DNA of 25,584 bases from contig DATCGY010000086.1 in assembly GCA_036508635.1 (NCBI GenBank), positions 1 to 25,584 on the forward strand, written 5' to 3'. Position numbers and translations under genes: made by a program. Positions within the stretch are counted from its first letter, which is position 1. The number at the start of each line of letters is the position of its first letter. The stretch is from FEN-727 sp036508635 (lineage in GTDB: Bacteria; Actinomycetota; Geothermincolia; Fen-727; Anoxymicrobiaceae). Under the pieces are notes generated by a model. That model had not been told where the DNA came from, searched no databases, and saw nothing but the letters and a program-made list of their open reading frames with translations. Positions 1 to 6,753 of the stretch are shown one piece after another.

Positions 1-52
1 CACGCTTCTTCTTTTCCCACACATGGGCCACAGTCGCATTCCTTTGAGACAT
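1..52 (-). CDS. Possible 5' end of a leftward gene running off the window
   Basis: An ATG at 52 on the minus strand opens a frame of 17 codons to the window edge (MSQRNATVAHVWEKKKR). A purine-rich AGGAAAG lies about 10 bases upstream and could be a ribosome binding site. I do not recognise the protein. The usual neighbours beyond jag in this gene order are rsmG, parA and parB, but these 17 residues do not identify any of them. The fragment is too short to separate from chance. Confidence 0.25.
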   Translation of the reverse strand, partial: MSQRNATVAHVWEKKKR

Positions 53-128
53 CTCGAGGGTTCTTTCCTCTCTTTTTGTCACATGCCTCAATTTCAGAGG
101 CACTCACCCGATCTGCGTATGCTGAAGA

Positions 129-144
129 TGTTTCACGTGGAACC
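129..144. promoter_or_regulatory. parS-like ParB binding site
   Basis: The 16 bases TGTTTCACGTGGAACC contain the CACGTG core. They differ at two positions from the palindrome TGTTTCACGTGAAACA, and at one from the reverse complement of the well-known Bacillus parS. ParB nucleates on such sites near the origin to organise and segregate the chromosome. The near-perfect second copy at 1654-1669 supports the reading. parA and parB are not in the window; by usual gene order they would lie to the left. Confidence 0.7.
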
Positions 145-173
145 AATAGTTTCTTTTCAACATAGCCCGTGAG

Positions 174-195
174 TTGTCCACAATTCGGTGGATAA
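174..195. promoter_or_regulatory. Inverted pair of DnaA-box-like sequences
   Basis: TTGTCCACA (174-182) is one mismatch from the DnaA box TTATCCACA. The reverse complement of 187-195 is TTATCCACC, also one mismatch. The pair faces each other over four bases, 30 bases from a parS-like site. This may be an origin-associated DnaA binding patch or a DnaA-sensitive operator of a leftward gene. Confidence 0.45.
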
Positions 196-1653
196 CTTCA
201 ACACGCGCCCCCTCTTCATCCGGGAGGTTAGGCGTCTCTTTCGTTGTTGTTACTCAAACTTCGAGGACTATCCTTTTGTTTCGAATTAGAAGTCTATCCT
301 TATCTTCCCTGGTAATCCATGAAACAGATTCCCATTGCTTCTGCGGTAACCAGAATAGAGCTTAGGTGCATCGCTCTAAGCCGATCTTTTCTTCTTCTTG
401 AGTTCCCTCAGCTCAGTCCATCGAGGATTTCCCCTTCATGATAACCCTTTGGACATTGCGCTATGCGCACGAAACTCCAAGGGGGTCGGGTACACCTATT
501 GGCCCCTCGCCAAGCGGGAGACGATTCGCCTTCTGAGTACCATATTTTGTGCTCGCACATGATATTCCACATTGAACAAGGCAATTCCCGCTATCTTGCT
601 GCTCTAAACGCTGTTTGGAGCCATAGTATCAATGCTTCCGGGTTCAGTCTTGTCTACGCTTGAATCATGGTCGATATTTTCCTTGTAAGCCTCAATATGC
701 ATTTTTTATTTCTCCGGCGGGCAGTTTAGCTCCGCAGCCTTGCTGTTTCTGGATTTTCTTATTCAAACTCGTGGCCTAAGACGTCCTTTCCGTCTACCAG
801 ATCAAGGCATCCTGTATCTGTTCTTTTGGTTTCTTTCCTTCTTTCAGTCGTTATTCTTTCTCTCCTGTGCTTGAACCCCCGCTTCTTTTGTCTATGCCCT
901 TTGGTATTTGGCCGATCTCTTCACATCTTTTCCACTTTTCTTCTCGGTTTTCAACATTGCTCTTCCCAATTCTGGAAGATTCTTGTTATTGGTCAGTTTC
1001 TTTTGCAGATATTTATCTCTCATTTTTTTAGGTTTATGTCTAGAGAGAAAATCTCTTTCTCCTCGTTGTTCGATTGCTCTTTGAATCCCTCTATCACTAC
1101 TCAGATACCTATGTATTCCAGGATCCTTGTTTCTGCTATTTTCTGTTTTCTTACACAAAAGTTCTTTTATCGTCAAGTTTCAGGTTAGGAATAATCTATA
1201 CTTTAGCTTTACTCTTTTTTCGCTCATTATCGCAACTTCCATTTTTTCTTTTTTGCCAAATGAAGATGCTCTATGTATATCTGGCGTACTCAGAGCCTTC
1301 AGAAAGAATGTTTGTCTCTTTCGATTTTGTGATTTTGCTTTGATCCTTTGTATTTGAAGAAGTTCTCTCTCAATTCTCCCTTACTGTAGATTGGAGTGCG
1401 TCAGGAAATGTTTATCTTTGGGATGCACTTCCGTGGAAATCATGATGAATTGTTCGTTTTCGTGCCTCAAAGAGCTTCAAGCTGACATATTGTGTGTGAA
1501 TTTCCATACTGCTCTATAGAATTACTTGGATTCTAGAGATTAGAGACTATGAGATACGCGCTTCTTCAATGAAGATAACGGGTCTGAAATCTAAGGGGGG
1601 AAGTTCATGAATTATTACGAAGATGCCTTTCTTAGCAAGGAGCTGAATTTGGA

Positions 1654-1669
1654 TGTTTCACGTGAAACG
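1654..1669. promoter_or_regulatory. parS site
   Basis: TGTTTCACGTGAAACG matches the parS palindrome TGTTTCACGTGAAACA at 15 of 16 positions, with a perfect 14-base palindrome at 1655-1668. It sits directly against the jag stop codon (1670-1672), so it is intergenic by zero bases. This is the expected position for an origin-proximal ParB nucleation site. Confidence 0.9.
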
Positions 1670-2449
1670 TCAATTCCCGCTGCCAGGATGAATTACAACC
1701 CGGCGATCGGCTCCATCGCCAGTGCTCTCGGTCCAAACCCCGTTGAGTTGACGCAAGGCCATATGCACGATTTTGCGCTCAGAAGAACTCATTGGAGGCA
1801 ATTCGATACTTTCTTGCTGGGAAAGCACCTTGGAAGCCATTTGATCCGCTTGTTTTTCCAGTTTAGCCTTGCGTCTTTTACGATATCCTTCAATATCAAC
1901 GATGATCTTTTTAGAGACGTCGCCAGTTCTTCTACAACTGACATTTACGATGTATTGGAGGGCATCGAGGGTAAACCCACTTTTTCCAATTAGAATCGCA
2001 ACGTCGTCGCCCCAGATGTCCACAACGATGGAATCCTCGCGCTCGCGTGCCTCAACCATCGCATCAATTTGGAAGATTTCCAGGATTCCATTAATCATCT
2101 CAACTAGTTTATCTGTGTTCTCTGAGGAAGGAAACTCCTCTTCTTCCCTAGGCTCGTATGTGGATTTCGGCTCTTCTTTGCCGATGTAAGCTGGAGTTTC
2201 GTCGACTTCGGGCTCAGGCTCATGGGGAGGAGGGGAGGCAGCCTCAGGTTTCTTACCAACAACCTCCCACTCACCAATAAGCTCTACTCTTATACGAGCC
2301 TCTTTGCCTCCAATGCCCAGGAACCCCTTCTGTGGCTCCTCTAGGACTTCGACAAAGACGTCATCTCGTTCGAGACCTAGCTCCTCGATTGCGGTCTGGG
2401 TAGCTTCTTCGACTGTCTTTCCAACGTACTCCCAGGACTTCTCTTTCAT
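1670..2449 (-). CDS. jag: Jag/KhpB RNA-binding protein (Jag-N, KH, R3H)
   Basis: A 259-residue single-stranded nucleic acid binding protein of the Jag/KhpB (EloR) family, usually encoded beside yidC and linked in other bacteria to control of cell elongation. Residues 1-55 are the Jag-N domain with the GFLGIGGKEA motif. Residues 60-110 are an acidic, proline-rich linker. A KH domain follows with a GKSG loop (GKSGFTLDALQYI), and an R3H domain near the C-terminus reads RKIVH...RRVVIHP. The frame stays open upstream to 2926 through the yidC tail, but that part has no family similarity. The chosen ATG at 2449 begins exactly at the Jag-N domain and has GAGGAG just upstream. It lies 46 bases after yidC and is last in the rpmH operon. 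No terminator is evident after the stop, where parS lies. Confidence 0.93.
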   Translation of the reverse strand: MKEKSWEYVGKTVEEATQTAIEELGLERDDVFVEVLEEPQKGFLGIGGKEARIRVELIGEWEVVGKKPEAASPPPHEPEPEVDETPAYIGKEEPKSTYEPREEEEFPSSENTDKLVEMINGILEIFQIDAMVEAREREDSIVVDIWGDDVAILIGKSGFTLDALQYIVNVSCRRTGDVSKKIIVDIEGYRKRRKAKLEKQADQMASKVLSQQESIELPPMSSSERKIVHMALRQLNGVWTESTGDGADRRVVIHPGSGN

Positions 2450-2495
2450 GTTATTGCCTCTCCTCGAGAAGATCGGGTGGATATTTCCAACGTAT

Positions 2496-3752
2496 CTATT
2501 TCTTTCCAGTCCCCTTCTTCTTGGCTGGATATTTTTTCGTAGCGTCCCGTTTGGCTTGCTGTCCGCCCCCCGACTGCTTAGGGGGGGATGTTGCCTGACC
2601 GCCTGCGGGTTTTGTTTCTTGCGCTGCTGACGACCCCGAGGTTGCCGATGACGGCGGTTTGGGCTTCTTCCCTGCAGCTTGCTTCTGGGCTCCTTGGGCC
2701 GAAGGCTTCTTTGTTGCAGATGAAGCCTTCTTTCCTGATGCGGATTTCTTCTGGCCGGGCCCGGCTGGTTTCTTGGCAGCCCCGTTTGAGGCTTTGCCCT
2801 TTGCCGGACTTGCCGCTGTGGATGACCCCGCCCGCGCTGCAGCAGCCGCCTGCTTCTTCTCTGGCTTTCTCGAAGCTTTGCCTTTGGGAACCAACTCGAC
2901 GGGTTTCTTCCGCATGTGTATCGCAAACATTACTTTGGTACCGAAAGACATCCCTTTGAAGTATGCACGCTTATGCCACCTTGCTTCTGCGCCCTGCTGT
3001 CTGATCTCAGCCAGCTCCTCGTCGTAGAAACCGTCGTGTTCGAGCTGGATATACTGCTGAACTATGGTGAATATGTTGGTGACGATTATATAGATTGTAA
3101 CGCCCGCGGGTAGGATCCAAGCGAATACGCCCATCATAACGGGCATCAATGCCATCATCTTCGCTTGCTTGGGATCTGTGGTCATCATCTTTGCAGATAT
3201 ATAGCCAGTGATAACGGTCAAGATGACAAGAGCTATAAGCTGTACATAGTTGTGGTGGCTCCATAGCACTGACCCTTTGTAGGTAATGTTCATCCCCGCA
3301 AATTTTAGATGCGGGTTGGTCGCTACAACTATCTTTTTAACACCCGGGAACAGTATGTTGAAAAACTTCGACTTGGGGTCAGCGAGCGAGCGAAGGACCT
3401 CAAAGACCGCAAAAATGATTGGTAGCTGCAAGAGAAGGGGCAGGCATCCGCCCAGTGGGCTTACCTTGTTTTCTTTGTACAGGGCCATCATCTCCTGGCC
3501 CTGTTTCTCGCGGTCGTCCTTGTACTTCTTCTGGATTTCCTTTAGCTGAGGCTGAAGCTTCTGCATTGCGATCATGGACTTCGTCTGCTTTATAGACAGA
3601 GGGAGGATGATGATTCGCATCAGAACGGTGAGGAGTATGATTGCAATACCGTAGTTGCCGCCCGCGATCGTGGACAACCAATGCAGGGCATAAGCGAATG
3701 CCTTACCAAGCGGTTCCAGGCCGGGAATCGAAAGAGCAAACATCAAGTACAC
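2496..3752 (-). CDS. yidC: YidC/Oxa1-family membrane protein insertase with long basic tail
   Basis: This integral membrane insertase places proteins in the cytoplasmic membrane, alone or with SecYEG. It has the five-helix Oxa1 core without the large periplasmic domain of proteobacterial YidC: helices near residues 33-52, 98-121, 166-190 and a hairpin near 195-235. Arg46 in VLMRIIILPLSIKQ corresponds to the conserved groove arginine of SpoIIIJ. From about residue 275 to 418 the protein becomes a disordered Lys/Ala/Pro/Ser/Gln-rich tail, far longer than the core needs and possibly a ribosome or RNA contact. ATG 3752 is used here; ATG 3743 would also fit the AGGTG upstream. It lies 12 bases after yidD and 46 bases before jag. 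Confidence 0.95.
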   Translation of the reverse strand: MYLMFALSIPGLEPLGKAFAYALHWLSTIAGGNYGIAIILLTVLMRIIILPLSIKQTKSMIAMQKLQPQLKEIQKKYKDDREKQGQEMMALYKENKVSPLGGCLPLLLQLPIIFAVFEVLRSLADPKSKFFNILFPGVKKIVVATNPHLKFAGMNITYKGSVLWSHHNYVQLIALVILTVITGYISAKMMTTDPKQAKMMALMPVMMGVFAWILPAGVTIYIIVTNIFTIVQQYIQLEHDGFYDEELAEIRQQGAEARWHKRAYFKGMSFGTKVMFAIHMRKKPVELVPKGKASRKPEKKQAAAAARAGSSTAASPAKGKASNGAAKKPAGPGQKKSASGKKASSATKKPSAQGAQKQAAGKKPKPPSSATSGSSAAQETKPAGGQATSPPKQSGGGQQAKRDATKKYPAKKKGTGKK

Positions 3753-3764
3753 ACCTGGTTCAGA

Positions 3765-3998
3765 TCAAGGGGGGTCATATCCCCCGGTTGCAAATGGATT
3801 GCACCTCAATATACGGTACAAACCTTTTAAGGAGCCCCTAAATATGCCATATTTCATCACCGCAAGCTCAAAGTACTCAGAGCACGACGGGTAATAGATG
3901 CACCTGGGTTTCAAACCAGGGGATATCCACTTCCTATATATCAGTACAGGCAACAGGGCCAGTTCGCGAACGCTCCGCTCCGCTTCGCTTCTTAGCAA
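3765..3998 (-). CDS. yidD: YidD membrane protein insertion efficiency factor
   Basis: A 77-residue amphipathic protein of the YidD family, thought to help YidC-dependent membrane insertion from the inner face of the membrane. The family core is complete: YRKWISPGL, the cysteine motif YPSCSEY, and the C-terminal CNPFATGGYDPP. It starts with TTG at 3998 and overlaps the end of rnpA by 7 bases, which implies translational coupling; a GAGG lies upstream inside rnpA. The length is close to the usual 70-90 residues. Confidence 0.93.
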   Translation of the reverse strand: MLRSEAERSVRELALLPVLIYRKWISPGLKPRCIYYPSCSEYFELAVMKYGIFRGSLKGLYRILRCNPFATGGYDPP

Positions 3999-4348
3999 TT
4001 CAAGGACCTCGCCAGAATATCCCTGACCTCATTTACCAAATTTTGGTATTCTGCTTCTTCGACTCCCGGTCGGCATTCAATGAGGTAACTTGTTCCGGGT
4101 TTCAAGAGGTGCCGCGAATCCATTATGCAGCCTTTGACCCTGCGCCTTGCCTTGTTGCGCCAAACGGCTTTACCGAAGCCTTTTCCGGTAGCAACACCAA
4201 CACGGGGTCTGTCTGACCCTTCACAGGCGTCTGATGAAACCCACGCTAGAACCAGTGTGCCACGGAAAAACCTGCCGATTTTCTTTAGTGATCTAATGTC
4301 CCGCGTTTTGGTTATCCATCTAACCCCGGAACGCTTTTCTCTCGGCAT
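3992..4348 (-). CDS. rnpA: Ribonuclease P protein component
   Basis: The 118-residue protein subunit of RNase P, which binds the catalytic RNA and removes 5' leaders from tRNA precursors. The RNR signature is clear in KGFGKAVWRNKARRRVK, preceded by the PRVGVAT strand. The size and basic character fit the family. ATG at 4348 lies 15 bases after the rpmH stop; no strong ribosome binding site is visible in that gap, so coupling to rpmH translation is plausible. The 3' end overlaps yidD. Confidence 0.95.
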   Translation of the reverse strand: MPREKRSGVRWITKTRDIRSLKKIGRFFRGTLVLAWVSSDACEGSDRPRVGVATGKGFGKAVWRNKARRRVKGCIMDSRHLLKPGTSYLIECRPGVEEAEYQNLVNEVRDILARSLNC

Positions 4349-4363
4349 CTGTACAGGCTAGAG

Positions 4364-4498
4364 CTAAGCGCTGAGCTTGGCTCTTCCCTTGCCTCTCCTG
4401 CGCTTGATGACTCTGCGGCCGGCTTTCGTGCTCATACGCTTGCGGAAGCCGTGCTCTCTCTTCCTTTTACGAACCTTCGGTTGATATGTTCTTTTCAA
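4364..4498 (-). CDS. rpmH: Ribosomal protein L34 (bL34)
   Basis: A 44-residue, very basic protein of the large ribosomal subunit. Translation from TTG at 4498 gives KRTYQPKVRKRKREHGFRK for residues 2-20, then RMSTKAGRRVIKRRRGKGR and a short LSA end, an essentially standard bL34. The TTG start is set by the invariant KRTYQP N-terminus and by AGGAAGG a few bases upstream. It is the first gene of the leftward operon, about 40 bases downstream of a near-consensus promoter. Confidence 0.97.
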   Translation of the reverse strand: MKRTYQPKVRKRKREHGFRKRMSTKAGRRVIKRRRGKGRAKLSA

Positions 4499-4540
4499 GA
4501 TGCCTTCCTAGGACGAAAATACGGGGAAAACAGCAGGCTA

Positions 4541-4568
4541 ATTATACTGGACCGAACTGCATTGTCAA
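4541..4568 (-). promoter_or_regulatory. Housekeeping sigma promoter for the rpmH operon
   Basis: On the minus strand, TTGACA (4568-4563) and TATAAT (4546-4541) are separated by 16 bases, both hexamers perfect. Transcription would begin near 4534, giving a leader of about 36 bases before the rpmH start at 4498. It should drive rpmH-rnpA-yidD-yidC-jag. Confidence 0.85.
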
Positions 4569-4696
4569 AACGGACCGGATTTATGTTAGACGTGCTTCTC
4601 GGACGTCTCACAGAAGAGATGACGCACTGTATATCAATGGTTGGATAGCTTATATGGTCCATAGGCAAGTTTTATCAGACAACCTTCTGAAACGTA

Positions 4697-4726
4697 TTGC
4701 GCGACCCTCGGCTCCCTTGTTATAAT
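4697..4726 (+). promoter_or_regulatory. Rightward promoter upstream of dnaA
   Basis: TTGCGC (4697-4702) and a perfect TATAAT (4721-4726) are 18 bases apart. The predicted start, near 4733, is about 270 bases before the dnaA ATG. It reads directly into a terminator-like hairpin, so it may drive either dnaA with attenuation or a very short transcript. The -35 is weak. Confidence 0.5.
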
Positions 4727-4739
4727 CCGTCGCGCAGGA

Positions 4740-4770
4740 CCCAGGTCAGGAACCTGGGCCTTTTGTTTCT
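4740..4770 (+). terminator. Intrinsic terminator or attenuator-like hairpin before dnaA
   Basis: CCCAGGT (4740-4746) pairs perfectly with ACCTGGG (4752-4758) around a five-base loop, followed by the T-rich tract CCTTTTGTTTCT on the plus strand. No plus-strand gene ends upstream, and a promoter-like element ends 13 bases before it. Hence the reading as a leader attenuator rather than an ordinary gene end. Confidence 0.6.
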
Positions 4771-4779
4771 GGGAGGGAG

Positions 4780-4797
4780 TTTCCACAATTGTGGAAA
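4780..4797. promoter_or_regulatory. Palindromic double DnaA-box-like element
   Basis: TTTCCACAATTGTGGAAA is a perfect 18-base palindrome in which each half resembles a DnaA box (TTTTCCACA on the minus strand, GTTTCCACA on the plus). It sits between the hairpin and dnaA, as expected for DnaA autoregulation and origin binding. Confidence 0.6.
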
Positions 4798-4895
4798 ACG
4801 ACGTTCATAAAACGGCCGTTTTTGTTGATATCAGGGCATTGGCTTGAAGTCCTTCCACAGTGGTGTGCGACTTTTGGGAGATGAGGGGAATTATG

Positions 4896-4916
4896 TTATC
4901 CACAGGATGTGGAAAA
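4896..4916. promoter_or_regulatory. DnaA boxes upstream of dnaA
   Basis: TTATCCACA at 4896-4904 is a perfect consensus DnaA box. The reverse complement of 4908-4916 is TTTTCCACA, a one-mismatch box in opposite orientation. Together with the palindrome 100 bases upstream they form the box cluster of the rpmH-dnaA spacer. Confidence 0.8.
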
Positions 4917-5001
4917 CATGTTGATGTAAGATCCATCTTGTTGGACGCTCTTAATTCTCAACCAACCTTCATTAATCGTACCAAGTGGGGGGGCGTCTTT
5001 A

Positions 5002-6384
5002 ATGGAACAGAACATCGTGGTTGATGAAGAAGCAGGCCGCGCAGATGCAGAGGCACATTGGCAGGAGGCCTTGAGGAAGGTCCGTTCCGAGGTTCCGGCT
5101 CCTTACTTCGATTCGATGATCTCACCACTCAGGATGCTTTCATTCGTTGGTGACACCTGCACGGTCGCCGTACCAAACTCATTCATGAAAGAGATAATCA
5201 CGGCGCGCTATGCAGACAAGATCACTCGAGCCCTTTCATCAGTGCTTGGCAGCGAAGCAAACGTTGTCCTGACGGTGTCTACTTCAGCCCCGATCGTGCA
5301 GTCAATGGCTATGCGCGTTCAGGAACCGGAGGCAAAGGCGCCTGCTCCACACCCCGCCCCTCGGAAAAAATACACATTCGAGAATTTCGTTGTGGGTGAC
5401 TCTAACAAGTTCGCCTATAACGCGGCATTGATGGTTGCCGAATTGCCTGGTCACAACTACAACCCGTTGTTCATCTACGGAGGAACCGGGCTTGGGAAGA
5501 CTCACCTCCTGTATGCTATCCAGGACTACGCCGAGAACATGACGCCACATATAAAGGTCAAGTACGTTCAGACATCGCGATTTATAGATGAGTTTATCGC
5601 CACTCTGACCCTCAAGCGTGACAAAGCGACTTTCGACCAGAAGTACATCAACAACAAGATCGTCCTCTTTGACGATATCCAGGCTTTGAGCGGTACCGAT
5701 GCCACCCAGAACAAATTTTTCGATATCTTCAATCTTCTATATAGTGCAAACAGCCACATCGTCCTCTCGAGCGACCGGCCGCCGAGTGAGATCCCGCAGC
5801 TCTCAGACCGGATAAGGTCGCGCTTCGAGGGTGGTCTCATGATAGACATCACGCCTCCGGACCTGGAGACCAGGTTGGCCATCCTGCGGATGAAAGCCCG
5901 CCTCGAGAAGGTCGAGATACCCAATGACGTGCTCGTTTTTATCGCGTCAAAGGTAAAGGACAACATCCGCACGCTCGAGGGGTTGCTGAACAGGGTTATC
6001 GGCTACGCTCAGCTCTACGGTACGCGCATTGACCTTCCGATGGTCCAGAGCGTTCTCAAAAACCAGGTTGCCGCGGCGCACCAATCCAAAGCGCCAACCC
6101 TTGATCTTATTGAGAGCCTTGTTTCCAGCTACTACAGCATTGCCATCGCGGACCTCGCCGGAAAATCGCGCTCGCGGCCTCTTGTACACGCTCGGCAGGT
6201 GGCCATGTTCCTGTGCCGTGAAATGACGGATGAGACCCTTGTAGCAGTCGGTAGGAAGTTTGGTGGTCGAGACCATGCGACCGTCCTTCACTCTTGCAGA
6301 AAGATAGAATCTCTCATAAAGAACAAGCGGGAGATACTGCAAGAGGTCACAGAGTTGACCAACATGGTCAATAAAGCTGTTTAG
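5002..6384 (+). CDS. dnaA: Chromosomal replication initiator DnaA
   Basis: A 460-residue AAA+ initiator that binds DnaA boxes and opens the origin. Domain I is about residues 12-95; a short alanine/proline linker runs to 120. The AAA+ core has Walker A GGTGLGKTH (160-168), Walker B VLFDDIQ (221-227) and a SDRIRSRFEGG arginine-finger region (268-278). Domain IV ends with the DNA-binding signature GGRDHATVLHS (421-431); alanine stands where threonine is more usual. The length is normal for a DnaA with a short domain II. ATG at 5002 is preceded by a G-run rather than a classical ribosome binding site. The DnaA boxes upstream suggest autoregulation. Confidence 0.97.
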   Translation: MEQNIVVDEEAGRADAEAHWQEALRKVRSEVPAPYFDSMISPLRMLSFVGDTCTVAVPNSFMKEIITARYADKITRALSSVLGSEANVVLTVSTSAPIVQSMAMRVQEPEAKAPAPHPAPRKKYTFENFVVGDSNKFAYNAALMVAELPGHNYNPLFIYGGTGLGKTHLLYAIQDYAENMTPHIKVKYVQTSRFIDEFIATLTLKRDKATFDQKYINNKIVLFDDIQALSGTDATQNKFFDIFNLLYSANSHIVLSSDRPPSEIPQLSDRIRSRFEGGLMIDITPPDLETRLAILRMKARLEKVEIPNDVLVFIASKVKDNIRTLEGLLNRVIGYAQLYGTRIDLPMVQSVLKNQVAAAHQSKAPTLDLIESLVSSYYSIAIADLAGKSRSRPLVHARQVAMFLCREMTDETLVAVGRKFGGRDHATVLHSCRKIESLIKNKREILQEVTELTNMVNKAV

Positions 6385-6620
6385 CGACGCTGTGTGCGGC
6401 GGAGACCCGTTGTTTGGTTCCAGGTGGAAAACGCGTTTAAACCATAGTAGTTTTGTTTGGTTTATGTACAAATTGTCAACTCGAGTAGACCATTCGGGGG
6501 TTGTCTTGAAAAGCGTTTGTGAAATAAGTCCGGGTTTTCAACGGCTTCTAAACATCAGGAATTCCCATTTTTTTGCTGTCTCAGGGGGAAAAGAGCTTGA
6601 TTTCAACATATGAACAGCGC

Positions 6621-6635
6621 CTACTACTACTACTG
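6621..6635. repeat. DnaA-trio-like CTA trinucleotide run
   Basis: Four CTA units followed by CTG. The complementary strand reads 3'-GAT-GAT-GAT-GAT-GAC-5', the polarity of the DnaA-trio element that DnaA binds as single strand in B. subtilis. A short GC-rich stretch (AGCGC) precedes it and an A/T tract follows, as in known examples. Confidence 0.6.
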
Positions 6636-6653
6636 ATTAAATATATATAAAAA
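6636..6653. other. A/T-only tract, candidate DNA unwinding element
   Basis: Eighteen consecutive A/T bases (ATTAAATATATATAAAAA) directly after the CTA run, in an otherwise GC-rich chromosome. Position and composition fit the first melting site at the origin. Confidence 0.6.
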
Positions 6654-6703
6654 GAGAAGCGAAACTGTGTGTCCGTTTGTGAAGATGCCAAATGTTTGTG
6701 ATA

Positions 6704-6709
6704 TATAAT
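6704..6709 (+). promoter_or_regulatory. Probable -10 element for dnaN
   Basis: A perfect TATAAT 45 bases before the dnaN start. No good -35 hexamer is present at 16-18 bases, so the promoter assignment is tentative. Confidence 0.4.
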
Positions 6710-6753
6710 CTTGGCGGTAGGTCTACGAAACAGAATCAGGGGGAGTGGCTTAG

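Larger units (their letters stand above)
53..1653. other. Gene-poor, AT-rich, pyrimidine-skewed region
   Basis: About 1.6 kb with no frame I can support as a gene. Composition differs sharply from the rest: for example 1021-1080 is 21/60 G+C, and from about 820 to 1360 the plus strand is strongly T/C-rich, so the open frames there are lysine-rich or phenylalanine/serine-rich by composition only. It lies where rsmG-parA-parB often follow jag. Within it I see one parS-like site and a pair of DnaA-box-like sequences near the left end, and scattered TTTTCAACA/TTTTCCACT motifs (154-162, 928-936, 948-956). I saw no tRNA, rRNA, tmRNA or RNase P RNA signature. It could be origin-associated noncoding DNA, a decayed gene region, or hold an unrecognised RNA. 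Confidence 0.6.
6385..6753. other. dnaA-dnaN intergenic region, candidate origin unwinding region
   Basis: These 369 bases hold no gene. From left to right I see a DnaA-box-like sequence on the minus strand (TTTTCCACC, 6423-6431), degenerate TTTTCAACG and ATTTCAACA motifs (6534-6542, 6599-6607), a CTA repeat, an A/T-only tract, three copies of GTTTGTGA (6515-6522, 6675-6682, 6694-6701) and a TATAAT before dnaN. A box-trio-AT order between dnaA and dnaN is the arrangement of the B. subtilis unwinding site. Confidence 0.65.

Noticed and set aside
892..1176. 94-codon minus-strand lysine-rich frame in the gene desert
   Set aside because: Composition follows the A/G-rich strand; no recognisable motif, ribosome binding site or neighbour support.
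826..1357. Overlapping plus-strand hydrophobic frames (Phe/Leu/Ser-rich) resembling membrane proteins
   Set aside because: The T/C-rich DNA produces Phe/Ser/Leu codons in any frame; several frames overlap with no clear start site.
2450..2926. Upstream extension of the jag frame to 418 residues
   Set aside because: The extra 159 residues are the out-of-frame shadow of the yidC tail; Jag-N begins at the ATG at 2449 with a good ribosome binding site.
4486..4725. 79-codon plus-strand frame ending before the dnaA leader hairpin
   Set aside because: It overlaps rpmH and the rpmH promoter on the opposite strand and has no family features.
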